Assembly (NCBI GenBank): GCA_963543835.1
Contig: CAUUCY010000026.1
Coordinates: 1 to 21,716, forward strand
DNA from: Cryptobacteroides sp963543835
GTDB taxonomy: Bacteria > Bacteroidota > Bacteroidia > Bacteroidales > UBA932
Direction of reading: 5' to 3'
Length of the DNA: 21,716 nucleotides
Shown here: positions 7,372-16,184 of the stretch, piece after piece
Position numbering within the stretch: the first letter of the stretch is position 1
Layout of the letters: every line of letters begins with the position of its first letter
The notes under the pieces: generated by a model
Told to the model about the DNA's origin: nothing
Databases searched by the model: none
The model's input: the letters and a program-made list of their open reading frames with translations, nothing else
Position numbers and translations under genes: made by a program

Positions 7372-8439
7372 TTAGTTGTTCATTAAATATTCTTTCATAA
7401 AATCATTGAGATCTCCGTCGAGCACTCCCTGAGTGTCCGCTGTTTCCAGACCTGTGCGGAGATCCTTCACCATTTTATAAGGATGAAGCACGTAAGAGCG
7501 TATCTGGCTGCCCCATTCTATCTTTTTCTTCTGCCCCTCGAGCTCCGCCTGTTTTTCCTGACGTTTTTTCAGTTCTATGTCATAAAGCCTTGACTTGAGT
7601 ATGCGCAGGGCGTTCTGGCGATTGTCCTGCTGGCTGCGGGTCTCAGTGTTTTCTACTGTGATTCCTGTAGGAACATGCTTTACACGCACTCCGGTCTCGA
7701 CTTTATTTACATTCTGCCCTCCGTGTCCTCCGCTTCTGAAAGTGTCCCATTCGAGGTCTGAAGGATTGATCTCGATATTTATTGTGTCATCCACAAGAGG
7801 GTACACAAAAACGCTGCTGAATGTGGTCTGACGCTTTCCCTGTGCGTTGAAAGGGGATAGCCGCACCAGACGGTGAACCCCGGATTCCGCCTTGAGATAG
7901 CCGTAGGCATAATCTCCCTCATACTCTATCGTGCAGGATTTAATGCCCGCTTCATCGCCTTCCTGCTCTTCCGAAACCGTCATTTTGTAGCCGTTACGCT
8001 CTCCCCATCGCAGATACATTCTCATGAGCATTTCGCTCCAGTCGTTGGCTTCCGTGCCTCCTGCACCGGAATTTATTGTGAGCACTGCTCCGAGACTGTC
8101 GCCCTCCGCGCCGAGCATGTTTTTCAACTCCAGTTCGCTCAGCAACTTTCCTGCGTAAGCATAAGCTTTGTCTGTATCTTCTCCTTCCGGGTCCAATTCC
8201 ATTAGAACTTCGACATCCTCTGCTGCCTGTTTTAGTTTGTCGTATGCCGACACCCAATTTTTCTCACCGTTCATCTCTCTCAGAAAGATTTCGGCGGCCT
8301 TGGGATTCTCCCAGAAATCGGCTGCCTGACTTTGCAAGAGTTTCTCCTCCACCGTTCTGCGCTTGTCTTCTATTTCAAGGCATGCGTGCAACTTGGCTAT
8401 GCTTTCGTTCAGTTCTTTTAATTGTTCCGTCGTTATCAT
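7372..8439 (-). CDS. prfB: Peptide chain release factor 2, read in one frame
   Basis: RF2 ends translation at UGA and UAA codons. The 355-residue protein has the GGQ peptidyl-hydrolysis motif in RSGGHGGQNVNKVETGVRV and the SPF codon-recognition tripeptide in VRLSPFNAQGKRQTTF, which separates RF2 from RF1 (PxT). The N-terminal domain is complete. In many bacteria prfB needs a +1 frameshift at CTT-TGA-C near codon 25. Here codon 21 is CTT (8377-8379) followed directly by GAA, with no in-frame stop, so the full protein is read without slippage. It is the first gene of the minus-strand operon; ATG at 8439 gives the expected N-terminus MITTEQLKELNES. Confidence 0.97.
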   Translation of the reverse strand: MITTEQLKELNESIAKLHACLEIEDKRRTVEEKLLQSQAADFWENPKAAEIFLREMNGEKNWVSAYDKLKQAAEDVEVLMELDPEGEDTDKAYAYAGKLLSELELKNMLGAEGDSLGAVLTINSGAGGTEANDWSEMLMRMYLRWGERNGYKMTVSEEQEGDEAGIKSCTIEYEGDYAYGYLKAESGVHRLVRLSPFNAQGKRQTTFSSVFVYPLVDDTINIEINPSDLEWDTFRSGGHGGQNVNKVETGVRVKHVPTGITVENTETRSQQDNRQNALRILKSRLYDIELKKRQEKQAELEGQKKKIEWGSQIRSYVLHPYKMVKDLRTGLETADTQGVLDGDLNDFMKEYLMNN

Positions 8440-8457
8440 ATAACTATATAAATCTCA

Positions 8458-8465
8458 CAAATTTA
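8458..8465 (-). promoter_or_regulatory. Candidate -7 element for the prfB operon
   Basis: On the minus strand this reads TAAATTTG, an exact match to the Bacteroidota -7 consensus TAnnTTTG, about 19 bases before the prfB ATG. No convincing -33 TTTG lies at the usual 19-21 base spacing, so the call rests on the -7 element and on its place upstream of the first gene of the operon. Confidence 0.45.
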
Positions 8466-8552
8466 ATCATAATCTTGCTGATTTTCACCCCTGATTAGTA
8501 CTTTTCGTCACATTTTGCAAATATTGGCTTTTTTAGAGGGCTTTACGCAACG

Positions 8553-8588
8553 TTTGTGATAAAAATGTCATCTATTTAATTACTTTTG
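8553..8588 (+). promoter_or_regulatory. Candidate promoter for the acyl-CoA synthetase operon
   Basis: TACTTTTG at 8581-8588 matches the Bacteroidota -7 consensus TAnnTTTG. A TTTG at 8553-8556 could be the -33 element, though the 24-base spacing exceeds the usual 19-21. Transcription would begin around 8595, which favours ATG 8615 over the upstream TTG at 8600 as the start codon. The 160-base region between the divergent operons holds no gene. Confidence 0.5.
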
Positions 8589-8614
8589 CGACCGAAAATT
8601 TGAAAAACATAAAA

Positions 8615-10240
8615 ATGAAGAATATGAAGAATTATCTGGAAGCCGTCGGTGACGTGATTGTAAGAAAGTGGGACCAAGTCGGTTTAAGTGATTTCCACGG
8701 AGAAGACTTCACATACGCGCAGATTGCGGGACATTTTGCAAAAGCACACGCGATGTTCAGCGAACTCGGAATAGAGCAGGGAGACAGGATTTCCATTTGC
8801 GGTCACAACTCGGTGCGCTGGGCACTTGCTTTTCTCTCGTCGGCAACTGCGCATTGCGTTTCTGTCCCTATACTTTATGATTTTACGCCGGAAAATATAA
8901 TGGGTCTGGTAAATCATTCCGAGAGTTCCATAATTTTTACCGACAAGACCAAGGCTGCCGGTTTTGACACAAGTAAACTCGCCGGAGTGAAGGCTGTTAT
9001 CGACATTGATGATTTCACCTGCCTTTACGCGGCCAAGCCTGAATACGAGAATATCATAAACGAATATTCAAAGAAAGAATTTGAAGTAAGGAAAGAGGAT
9101 GTACAATACGGAGGAGCCATGGAAGACCTTACGGTTATCAACTATACTTCCGGGACCACGGGAATCCCCAAGGGTATTATGCTCGATTGCCTTAGTATGT
9201 CCGCAAACGTGGATTTTGCAAGAAAGGAGATTCCTGTAAGGGAAAACGAAAATTCCCTTTCAATGCTCCCCATGGCGCATATGTATGGTCTTACCTTTGA
9301 ATTCCTGTATCCGTTCTGCTGCGGCAGTCATGTGTTCTTCCTCGGAATGGCGCCGACCCCTACAATTCTCAAAAGCGCTTTGCAAGAGGTCAAACCTTAT
9401 GTTTTCATTACAGTCCCTCTTGTGGTCGAAAAACTCATAAAAGGCGGAGTCCTTCCTGTTCTCAACAAGCCTTTAATGAAGATACTCACATATATTCCGG
9501 GTATTAACAGGGTGATCTACAATGCTATAGGCAAGAAGATGAAAGCCTTTTTCGGAGGCAATGTCCGTCAGATGCCTGTAGGAGGCGCTCCTCTCAACGG
9601 GGAAATCGAGAAAGTCCTCTGTAAAATAGGCATTCCTTATGCAATAGGCTATGGAATGACGGAGTGCGGTCCGCTGATTTCTTATGTTCCGTGGTTCAAG
9701 GATTACAAGAGAGGCTCTTGCGGAAGGGAACTTGACGGATATAATAAAGTCAGAATCGACCCTGCCGTCTCGCCCGGCGAGATCGGGGAAATACAGGTGT
9801 CAGGTATGGTACTTATGAAAGGTTACTACAAGAATCCGGAGGCTACCGCCGAGGCATTCACCCCGGACGGTTGGCTTCGTACCGGCGATCTCGGCATAAT
9901 AGATTCCAAGGGGAATATCTTCATCAAAGGCCGCAGCAAGTGCATGCTTCTCGGCTCAAACGGACAGAACATCTACCCTGAAGAAATAGAGGCAGTCATA
10001 AACAATATGCCATACGTGTCGGAATCTGTTTTGTTGCAGCGCGGCTCTTCTCTTGTCGCTCTCGTGACCGTGCTGGACACCACCCTGCCGGAAGGACATA
10101 CTTTCGAGCAGCTTATGAATGCAAATCTCCCGGCTCTCAATGCGAAACTCCCCGCATACTGCAAAATTTCCAAAATAGAGATATTGGAGAAATTCGAACA
10201 TACCCCAAAAGGTTCAATCAAACGTTTCTTGTATAGCTAA
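8615..10240 (+). CDS. AMP-forming acyl-CoA synthetase (FadD-like)
   Basis: A 541-residue adenylate-forming enzyme (ANL superfamily) that most likely activates a fatty acid to acyl-AMP and then acyl-CoA. The phosphate-binding motif YTSGTTGIPKG lies at about residues 177-187. Further on are MLPMAHMYGL, GYGMTECGP, WLRTGDLG and KGRSKCMLLGSNGQNIYPEE, and near the C-terminus TPKGSIKRFL supplies the likely catalytic lysine region. Chain length and motifs fit the long-chain fatty acid subgroup, but the exact acyl substrate cannot be read. I chose ATG 8615 (MKNMKNYLEAV); ATG 8624 is also possible, while TTG 8600 lies too close to the promoter. The AsmA-like gene starts 37 bases downstream. Confidence 0.9.
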   Translation: MKNMKNYLEAVGDVIVRKWDQVGLSDFHGEDFTYAQIAGHFAKAHAMFSELGIEQGDRISICGHNSVRWALAFLSSATAHCVSVPILYDFTPENIMGLVNHSESSIIFTDKTKAAGFDTSKLAGVKAVIDIDDFTCLYAAKPEYENIINEYSKKEFEVRKEDVQYGGAMEDLTVINYTSGTTGIPKGIMLDCLSMSANVDFARKEIPVRENENSLSMLPMAHMYGLTFEFLYPFCCGSHVFFLGMAPTPTILKSALQEVKPYVFITVPLVVEKLIKGGVLPVLNKPLMKILTYIPGINRVIYNAIGKKMKAFFGGNVRQMPVGGAPLNGEIEKVLCKIGIPYAIGYGMTECGPLISYVPWFKDYKRGSCGRELDGYNKVRIDPAVSPGEIGEIQVSGMVLMKGYYKNPEATAEAFTPDGWLRTGDLGIIDSKGNIFIKGRSKCMLLGSNGQNIYPEEIEAVINNMPYVSESVLLQRGSSLVALVTVLDTTLPEGHTFEQLMNANLPALNAKLPAYCKISKIEILEKFEHTPKGSIKRFLYS

Positions 10241-10277
10241 AAAATCTTATCTTTACGGTTTGAAATTCTTTGCTTGC

Positions 10278-13200
10278 ATGAAGAGACTTGTAAAACCGTT
10301 CAAGATATTCTTTATGACCATAATCGGACTCACAGTCTTGATTATGGTCGTTCTGCAATTGGTTTTGAGCGAGAAATACTTGAGCGGAGTCATCGACAGG
10401 CTTAGTTCTGCCATGGTGGACGGAAAAGTCTCTTTCGTGCATGTCAATGCTTCTGTGGTAAGGAGTTTTCCGGGGCTTAATCTGAGTTTGGATAAGTTTA
10501 GTGTTACCTATCCTAAAGGAAAATTCCCTGGATATGAAGAACATTCGCGGCTGCTCGATGCGGGCTCGGGAGAGGAAAATGATACTCTTTTTACCGTGGA
10601 CAGACTTTCCCTCAGCTTGAATTATATGTCCTACCTGCTGAAGAGAAGTATTGATATTCGCAATATGCGCGTTGAAAGTCCGCGCATATATGCCCACAAA
10701 TACAATGATACCACAGCGAACTGGAATGTATTCGTCAAACAATTTGCAGATACTGTAAGCGCGGATGATACCCAAGCCCCTTTTCTTCTTCCCGATATTT
10801 CAATCGGGAAAATCGTTCTTGAAAAGAGCCCTGTAGTTGTCTATACAGCCCCATGCGATGAAATTTCCGCCCTGCTTGCCTTTCGCCGTCTGAGCCTGAA
10901 AGGCAGGGTAAGTGGTACGGGACTTCCTCAAATCATAGCTTCCTCGAATGTTTCAATGCAACTCGACAGCCTTTTTGCGTCGGGACGTCTTAGCTCAGAC
11001 ACTCTGTCTTTGGGCGTCGATAAGTTTTCTGTCGAGCTTCGCAAAAGTCATCTGGATGCCTTTCTTTCGGCAAACGCATATTCCCGTTCAAAGGCTTTCG
11101 GACTCCTTAAAGTACCTTTGTCCTTGGATTCTTCCTTAGATTTCCCCGAAGAGGGGATAGACGACGAATTGCATGTGAATATTAAAAAATGTGCATTGGG
11201 GATTGCCAGGATTCCATTGGAAGTAACAGGCTCTGCCTGCTACCTTACCGACAGTACCCTGTTCGATATAGGGCTGAATATAAGGGACTTCAAACTGCAC
11301 GAGCTATATAATGAGTACGCTGCAAACTTCGTCTCTTTTGCCGATAAAATAAATCCTGAATCAAATTTGACATTCAACGCCACCATAAAGGGCTGGATGG
11401 TGCCTGCATGCCATAAAATGCCTGTTGTGGACGCGACGCTCAAGCATTTGGATCTTAATGTCTATGGTCTTGGAGCTAAAATGAAAGCCGCATGTCCGGA
11501 TCTGCTTGCACGGGATCCGCGCTTTGATTTCGATGCCGACGTGGATTTGGAAATAGCCAAGGTTCTGGGATATATCAACGGACTTGACAGCCTTCGGGCT
11601 TCCGGCAGAGTATGCCTGCGCGCCAAAGGAAACAAGGTCAGGCTCTCCCAAGCCAATCTTTATAGTTTTTCACAAGCCGATATGGAAGCGGAATGCGATA
11701 TAGACAGCCTGCGTTTCGCGATCCCTGCCGATACCATTGCCGCAGAGGCCTCACACATAAATCTCAGACTCAGCTCCTCCTATGGGAAGAAAGGAGTAGG
11801 AGCATATATCTTTGCGGATAGTCTGAAGGTGAATGCGGATAACCTGCATCTGGACATAAGGGGGCTTGAAATGAATGCGCGCAATTCGGAAAAGAGCATG
11901 TCGCTGGACCTGCATCCGCTTGAAGCAAGCGCGCATTTGCAGGCGGCAGAGCTTGTTTCCGGCAGCGAGCGTCTTTACGCGGAAAATGCGAAGATGAGCG
12001 TCAGTCTTGAAAGGCAGGATTTGAGCGGGCCGAGCAGCAGTTTTTCAAGCGATTTTTCCGATAGCCCAAAGGATGAGCTCGCTTCAGGAGATATAGACAT
12101 AAGTCTTGACAAAGGCATAAGCAAATACATAAAGGATTGGAAAACCAATGGAAGTTTTTCACTTGAACGTGCAGAGCTGCAGACGACCAAATTCCCCCTC
12201 TCCGGCACTGTTTCTGCCGTGGATTGTGCTTTTACGGAAAATGATTTGAAGATAAACAATTTCGACGCAAATGCGGGCGAATCCAATCTCAATATACGCG
12301 GGCATGTTTCAGGATTGCGCAGAGCCTTGATTGACAGAGGTCTAATACGTGTCAGGCTGGACGCCTCCTCAAATCGGCTGAATGCCAACGAGCTGCTTGG
12401 GGCTCTGAATAATGACGCTCCCAAGATGTATTCTGCGGACACTTTAGCTGTAAAGCCTGTCGTCAAGTCCGCGCTTATAGTCATTCCTGCCAATCTGATA
12501 GTGGATGCGGACCTGAATGCCTCAAATGTGAAGTATTCAGACCTGGATGTAAAGAATCTGCGGGCAAAGATAAGCGGACGCGGGCGCTGCGTGAGGATTT
12601 CAGACGCAAAGGCGGAAACGAATATGGGAAACATCGATTTGGATGCTTTCTATTATACAAAGAGCAAAAAGAATATCTCCGCCGGCTTTGATTTGTTGCT
12701 AAGCGATATATATGCAGACCAGGCGATTCACCTTTTCCCGGACGTAGACTCTCTTCTGCCTATGCTTAAGACGTTTAAGGGCAAGATGAATCTTGAACTT
12801 GCCGCCACTTCCCGGCTCGACACCATGATGCGCATCAAGTACCCGAGCCTTAGCGGGGTTTTCAAAATTTCCGGTAGGGAACTGACGCTCGGGGATTTGG
12901 GAAGCTTGAAGAAAGTGACGAGGCTGCTTCTTTTCCGCGACAACAGCCGCGGCTACATAGAAGAACTCGACGTATGCGGAATCGTTGCCGACAATGAATT
13001 GGAAGTCTTCCCGTTCATGCTTAATGTGGACAGGTACAAGATTGCCTTGAGGGGCTTGCAGAGTTTCACCCAAGGTTTCAACTACCATGCTTCAATACAG
13101 AAATCGCCTATCCCTTTCAAATTCGGGATAGACCTGTACGGGGACTTTGACGACTTCAAGTACAAGTTCAGAAATGCGCGCTACAAATCCGATATTTTGC

Positions 13201-13415
13201 CCGATTACAGCGCCAAGGTTAACGAACTCAGGACAAATTTGATAAATTCCATACGTAATGTGTTTGATACGGGGGCGGAGAAAGCGATTAAAGAAAATAT
13301 AAAGGGGAAGGAGATGATAGAATCAGCGCGAGCCTCCATAGAGGCGGGCTTGTCTGAAAGCGGAGAACTTTCCACTAAGGAAATACAGGAAATTGAAAAG
13401 AATGAAAAAGATTGA
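10278..13415 (+). CDS. Large AsmA-family protein
   Basis: A protein of 1045 residues with an N-terminal membrane anchor (FFMTIIGLTVLIMVVLQLVL, about 12-31) and a long body of beta-rich segments, typical of AsmA-like proteins. The opening SEKYLSGVIDRLSSAMVDGKVSF and following SVVRSFPGLNLSLDKFSV match the AsmA N-terminal region. Near the C-terminus, FKISGRELTLGDLGSLKKVT resembles the AsmA C-terminal repeat. Members are linked in Proteobacteria to phospholipid transport between membranes and to outer-membrane biogenesis; the role here is inferred. ATG 10278 is preferred over TTG 10260 because it gives a normal anchor start. Its end overlaps serB by 14 bases. Confidence 0.85.
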   Translation: MKRLVKPFKIFFMTIIGLTVLIMVVLQLVLSEKYLSGVIDRLSSAMVDGKVSFVHVNASVVRSFPGLNLSLDKFSVTYPKGKFPGYEEHSRLLDAGSGEENDTLFTVDRLSLSLNYMSYLLKRSIDIRNMRVESPRIYAHKYNDTTANWNVFVKQFADTVSADDTQAPFLLPDISIGKIVLEKSPVVVYTAPCDEISALLAFRRLSLKGRVSGTGLPQIIASSNVSMQLDSLFASGRLSSDTLSLGVDKFSVELRKSHLDAFLSANAYSRSKAFGLLKVPLSLDSSLDFPEEGIDDELHVNIKKCALGIARIPLEVTGSACYLTDSTLFDIGLNIRDFKLHELYNEYAANFVSFADKINPESNLTFNATIKGWMVPACHKMPVVDATLKHLDLNVYGLGAKMKAACPDLLARDPRFDFDADVDLEIAKVLGYINGLDSLRASGRVCLRAKGNKVRLSQANLYSFSQADMEAECDIDSLRFAIPADTIAAEASHINLRLSSSYGKKGVGAYIFADSLKVNADNLHLDIRGLEMNARNSEKSMSLDLHPLEASAHLQAAELVSGSERLYAENAKMSVSLERQDLSGPSSSFSSDFSDSPKDELASGDIDISLDKGISKYIKDWKTNGSFSLERAELQTTKFPLSGTVSAVDCAFTENDLKINNFDANAGESNLNIRGHVSGLRRALIDRGLIRVRLDASSNRLNANELLGALNNDAPKMYSADTLAVKPVVKSALIVIPANLIVDADLNASNVKYSDLDVKNLRAKISGRGRCVRISDAKAETNMGNIDLDAFYYTKSKKNISAGFDLLLSDIYADQAIHLFPDVDSLLPMLKTFKGKMNLELAATSRLDTMMRIKYPSLSGVFKISGRELTLGDLGSLKKVTRLLLFRDNSRGYIEELDVCGIVADNELEVFPFMLNVDRYKIALRGLQSFTQGFNYHASIQKSPIPFKFGIDLYGDFDDFKYKFRNARYKSDILPDYSAKVNELRTNLINSIRNVFDTGAEKAIKENIKGKEMIESARASIEAGLSESGELSTKEIQEIEKNEKD

Positions 13416-14634
13416 AATTATACAGATAAATATTTCCGGGGCGGACAAGCCCGGACTTACTACGGCTCTCACGGATATTCTGGCTGCCCACGATGCGACT
13501 ATACTTGACATAGGCCAGGCAAATATACACCAGTCGCTGACCTTGGGCTTTCTCATACGCACGGACTACGACGCTTCCGGGCTGATAATGAAAGAACTGC
13601 TTTTCAAGGCTTCGGAATTGGGCGTGCAGATACGTTTTACTCCGGTTTCCGAAGAAGATTATAACCGCTGGGTGTCCCGCCAGGGGGAGAATCGTTTCAT
13701 AATAACGATGCTCGGTCGCCGCGTGACTGCGAGGAACATCGCCGACACCACGAAGATAGTGTCGGCTTATGGTCTCAACATAGATGCCATAAAGCGCCTT
13801 TCGGGACGGGTTCCGATTGAGGATGAGGGACACGAGGGAGCAAAAGCGAGCATAGAATTGTCTGTCAGAGGCTCTCTCGGAGAAAAAGAGCGCCTTGACA
13901 TGCAAGCTGCCTTTCTCGCACTCTCAAGCAGCGGAATCGACATCTCTTTCCAGCAGGACGATATTTTCCGCCGCAGCCGCCGCCTTATATGTTTTGATAT
14001 GGACAGCACCCTTGTTGCGACTGAATGTATAGACGAGCTGGCTGCGTGTGCAGGTGTCGGGGATCAGGTAAAGGCTATAACCGAGTCCGCAATGCGCGGA
14101 GAAATGGATTTTGTGGAAAGTTTCACACGCCGTGTGGCTCTGCTCAAGGGACTTGACGCATCGGTAATGGAAGAAATAGCCGAGCGGCTTCCTTATAACG
14201 AGGGACTTGAAAGAATGATGAAGATACTCAAGAGAGTGGGTTACAAGACTGCGATCCTTTCCGGAGGATTTACTTTCTTCTGCAAAAAACTTCAGCAGAA
14301 ATTCGGTTTCGATTATGTCTATGCGAATGAGCTGGAAATAGGCGGGGACGGCAAGCTCACAGGGCGCTATATAGGCGATGTTGTGGACGGCAGGCGCAAG
14401 GCGGAGCTGCTTAAACTTCTCTGCCAATTTGAGAATATAGACCTTCGCCAGGCTGTTGCCGTGGGGGATGGAGCAAATGATTTGCCTATGTTGGGGCTTG
14501 CTGGCTTGGGAATTGCATATCATGCAAAGCCGAAGGTTGCAGCGACTGCCCAGCAGTCAATCTCCACGATTGGTCTGGACGGCATTCTCTATTTTCTTGG
14601 CTTGCATGAAACCCGGTTCGGTAATATTGATTAG
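13402..14634 (+). CDS. serB: Phosphoserine phosphatase with N-terminal ACT domains
   Basis: SerB removes phosphate from phosphoserine in the last step of serine synthesis. The 410-residue chain begins with two ACT-like domains (about residues 1-75, with ISGADKPGLTTALTDIL, and about 98-180), a layout common in Bacteroidota SerB and probably used for amino-acid sensing. The HAD phosphatase domain follows, with nucleophile motif ICFDMDSTLVATE near residues 196-208, ILSGGFTFFCKKL, and the Mg-binding AVGDGANDLPML. ATG 13402 overlaps the AsmA-like stop by 14 bases, so coupling is likely; TTG 13393 is not needed. GDPD begins 3 bases after the stop. Confidence 0.95.
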   Translation: MKKIEIIQINISGADKPGLTTALTDILAAHDATILDIGQANIHQSLTLGFLIRTDYDASGLIMKELLFKASELGVQIRFTPVSEEDYNRWVSRQGENRFIITMLGRRVTARNIADTTKIVSAYGLNIDAIKRLSGRVPIEDEGHEGAKASIELSVRGSLGEKERLDMQAAFLALSSSGIDISFQQDDIFRRSRRLICFDMDSTLVATECIDELAACAGVGDQVKAITESAMRGEMDFVESFTRRVALLKGLDASVMEEIAERLPYNEGLERMMKILKRVGYKTAILSGGFTFFCKKLQQKFGFDYVYANELEIGGDGKLTGRYIGDVVDGRRKAELLKLLCQFENIDLRQAVAVGDGANDLPMLGLAGLGIAYHAKPKVAATAQQSISTIGLDGILYFLGLHETRFGNID

Positions 14635-14637
14635 TTT

Positions 14638-15465
14638 ATGAATAAGTTGATTTTCAGTTTTTTTGCGGCTCTGTCCGCTTTGTTTTCTACAACGCTTTTT
14701 GCTCAGGAAGAGCATGCGATAGCTGTGGTAGCCCACCGCGGTTTCTGGAATTGCGAGGAGGCGGGTTTTGCCAGAAATTCCATAGCCGCACTCAGGTGCG
14801 CGCAGGAAGCGGGATTTTGGGGCAGCGAATTTGATGTCAATATGACAGCGGACGAAGTCGTATTGGTCTTTCATGACGCCACTATAGGGGGGAAGCGCAT
14901 AAATGAATATCCTGCCGAGGAGTTCAAGGATTTCCGTCTTGAGAACGGTGAGCCGATACCTACTCTCGACCAGTACCTCGAGCAGGCGGAAAAACATCCC
15001 GAGACTGTGCTGGTTTTTGAAATCAAGAAACATATGACTCCGGAAATGGAATGTAGGGCCGTGGATATTTGCATAGACAAACTGAAAGCCCATAATCTTT
15101 TCGACCCGTCGAAGGTCATATTCATTTCTTTCAGCATAAATATCTGCAAATATCTGACGAAATTTGCTTCGGATTTTAATATTCAGTATCTTGACACGGA
15201 TTTTCGCCCGGCGGAGCTTGTGAAGATGGGGATAAATGCGATAGACACTTATCAGGGGAAGTTCCATTCCGACCCGAGCTGGATCAGGGAAGCCCGCAGC
15301 AACAATATGCTTGTGAATATCTGGACAGTGGACCGCGAAAAAGACATACGCAAGGCTATAGGATATAAAGTCGATTATATTACAACAAACTACCCCGTCC
15401 TTACACGCAATATTCTGTCGGAGTTGGGTGTAGGTGAGAGACCGGGCTCTATTATGGGATTATAA
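14638..15465 (+). CDS. Secreted glycerophosphodiester phosphodiesterase
   Basis: A 275-residue GDPD-family enzyme that splits glycerophosphodiesters into glycerol-3-phosphate and an alcohol. MNKLIFSFFAALSALFSTTLFA is a signal peptide, so it acts in the periplasm or outside. Catalytic residues are visible: His33-Arg34 in VVAHRGFW, Glu64 and Asp66 in GSEFDVNMT, and His79-Asp80 in LVFHDATIGG. The usual PENT motif is replaced by ARNSIAAL, as in other Bacteroidota members I know of the type HRGFW. The C-terminal VNIWTVDREKDIRKAIGYKVDYITTNYP completes the barrel. Its closeness to acyl-CoA synthetase and AsmA genes suggests a lipid or membrane theme. Confidence 0.92.
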   Translation: MNKLIFSFFAALSALFSTTLFAQEEHAIAVVAHRGFWNCEEAGFARNSIAALRCAQEAGFWGSEFDVNMTADEVVLVFHDATIGGKRINEYPAEEFKDFRLENGEPIPTLDQYLEQAEKHPETVLVFEIKKHMTPEMECRAVDICIDKLKAHNLFDPSKVIFISFSINICKYLTKFASDFNIQYLDTDFRPAELVKMGINAIDTYQGKFHSDPSWIREARSNNMLVNIWTVDREKDIRKAIGYKVDYITTNYPVLTRNILSELGVGERPGSIMGL

Positions 15466-15483
15466 ATTTAAAAGAACACAATT

Positions 15484-15690
15484 ATGGCTGAAGAAGTTGC
15501 AAAGTACATTCTCGTAGATGACGAAGCTGCCATCGCAAGAGTACGTAAAGGAATTGAAATGAAAAAAAAGCGTTTCGGAGCGGGATATTGCCCATGTCTG
15601 ACTCCTCTCGCACATTCGGAGGATACTATTTGCCCATGCAAGGAATATCGCACTACAGGATATTGCCGCTGCGGTCTTTATAAAGAATAA
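15484..15690 (+). CDS. Ferredoxin-thioredoxin reductase catalytic-subunit-like small protein
   Basis: A 68-residue protein with six cysteines as three pairs: Cys36-Pro-Cys38, Cys50-Pro-Cys52 and Cys61-Arg-Cys63. This CPC-X11-CPC-X8-CRC pattern resembles the catalytic beta subunit of ferredoxin-thioredoxin reductase (CPC-X16-CPC-X8-CHC), in which four cysteines hold a [4Fe-4S] cluster and two form the redox disulfide. The first spacer is five residues shorter and the histidine of CHC is arginine. The N-terminal EEVAKYILVDDEAAIARVRK and RFGAGYCPCL fit the family fold. No variable subunit or thioredoxin is encoded nearby. It begins 18 bases after the GDPD gene and ends 2 bases before the next gene. 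Confidence 0.8.
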   Translation: MAEEVAKYILVDDEAAIARVRKGIEMKKKRFGAGYCPCLTPLAHSEDTICPCKEYRTTGYCRCGLYKE

Positions 15691-15692
15691 TA

Positions 15693-16139
15693 ATGAAAAG
15701 GAAGATAGTAGCAATTACGATTGCCGCAGTTGTTCTGTTCGCTGCGGCATTCTACCTTATTCGATACGAATATGTGTTCGGAGAGGGCGTAAAGGCGGGC
15801 GAACTCAATCAATTCGCCCTTAAAGGTTATGTTTTCAAGACATACGAAGGCAGGCTTATCCTCGCAGGTTTCAAAGGGGGAAATATCCTTGCCGCTGCTT
15901 CCGAAGATGCTTATGGCTCTTATGTTTTCAATTTTTCCGTAACGGACAAGGATGTTGCGATGCAGTTGATGCGTTGCAGCGGGAAGACTGTGGAACTCCA
16001 CTATAAGGAGTATCTCGGGACTCTTCCTTGGCGCGGTATGGACGAGCACATAGTAGATAAAATTCTGTCGGTGAACGGTATCCCTGCAGAAAAGTATTTT
16101 GAAAGTCCCGATTTAAGCGAAGACTCTGAAAACAATTAG
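15693..16139 (+). CDS. Conserved small membrane-anchored protein of Bacteroidales
   Basis: A 148-residue protein with one N-terminal hydrophobic segment (about residues 5-22) and a soluble C-terminal part that should lie in the periplasm. The segment YVFGEGVKAGELNQFALKGY followed by VFKTYEGRLI is, from memory, conserved in many Bacteroidales proteins often labelled 6-phosphogluconate dehydrogenase. That label is not supported: the chain is far too short and has no nucleotide-binding motif. The start lies 2 bases after the preceding stop, so it belongs to the same operon. Its stop abuts the -33 element of the rpsU promoter. Function unknown. Confidence 0.82.
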   Translation: MKRKIVAITIAAVVLFAAAFYLIRYEYVFGEGVKAGELNQFALKGYVFKTYEGRLILAGFKGGNILAAASEDAYGSYVFNFSVTDKDVAMQLMRCSGKTVELHYKEYLGTLPWRGMDEHIVDKILSVNGIPAEKYFESPDLSEDSENN

Positions 16140-16170
16140 TTTGCAGAATAAAAAAATAGTCGTATATTTG
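16140..16170 (+). promoter_or_regulatory. rpsU promoter, near-consensus Bacteroidota type
   Basis: TTTG at 16140-16143 and TATATTTG at 16163-16170 are separated by 19 bases, matching the Bacteroidota primary sigma consensus TTTG-N19-TAnnTTTG exactly. The -33 element begins immediately after the stop codon of the preceding gene. The predicted leader to the rpsU ATG is roughly 25-30 bases. Confidence 0.88.
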
Positions 16171-16184
16171 CACCCTCAAAAGAA

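Noticed and set aside
8600..8614. TTG start for the acyl-CoA synthetase
   Set aside because: It lies about 11 bases after the -7 element, where transcription is only beginning; ATG 8615 gives a usable leader. TTG starts at 10260 and 13393 and GTG at 18772 were set aside for nearby ATGs for similar reasons.
11975..12634. 219-codon minus-strand open frame inside the AsmA-like gene
   Set aside because: Ser/Phe-rich composition with no motif, entirely within a continuous AsmA-like reading frame.
14557..15267. 236-codon minus-strand open frame over the GDPD gene
   Set aside because: Antisense shadow of a gene with signal peptide and complete catalytic residues.
15693..16139. 6-phosphogluconate dehydrogenase label for the 148-residue protein
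   Set aside because: The chain is far too short, starts with a membrane anchor and lacks a dinucleotide-binding motif.
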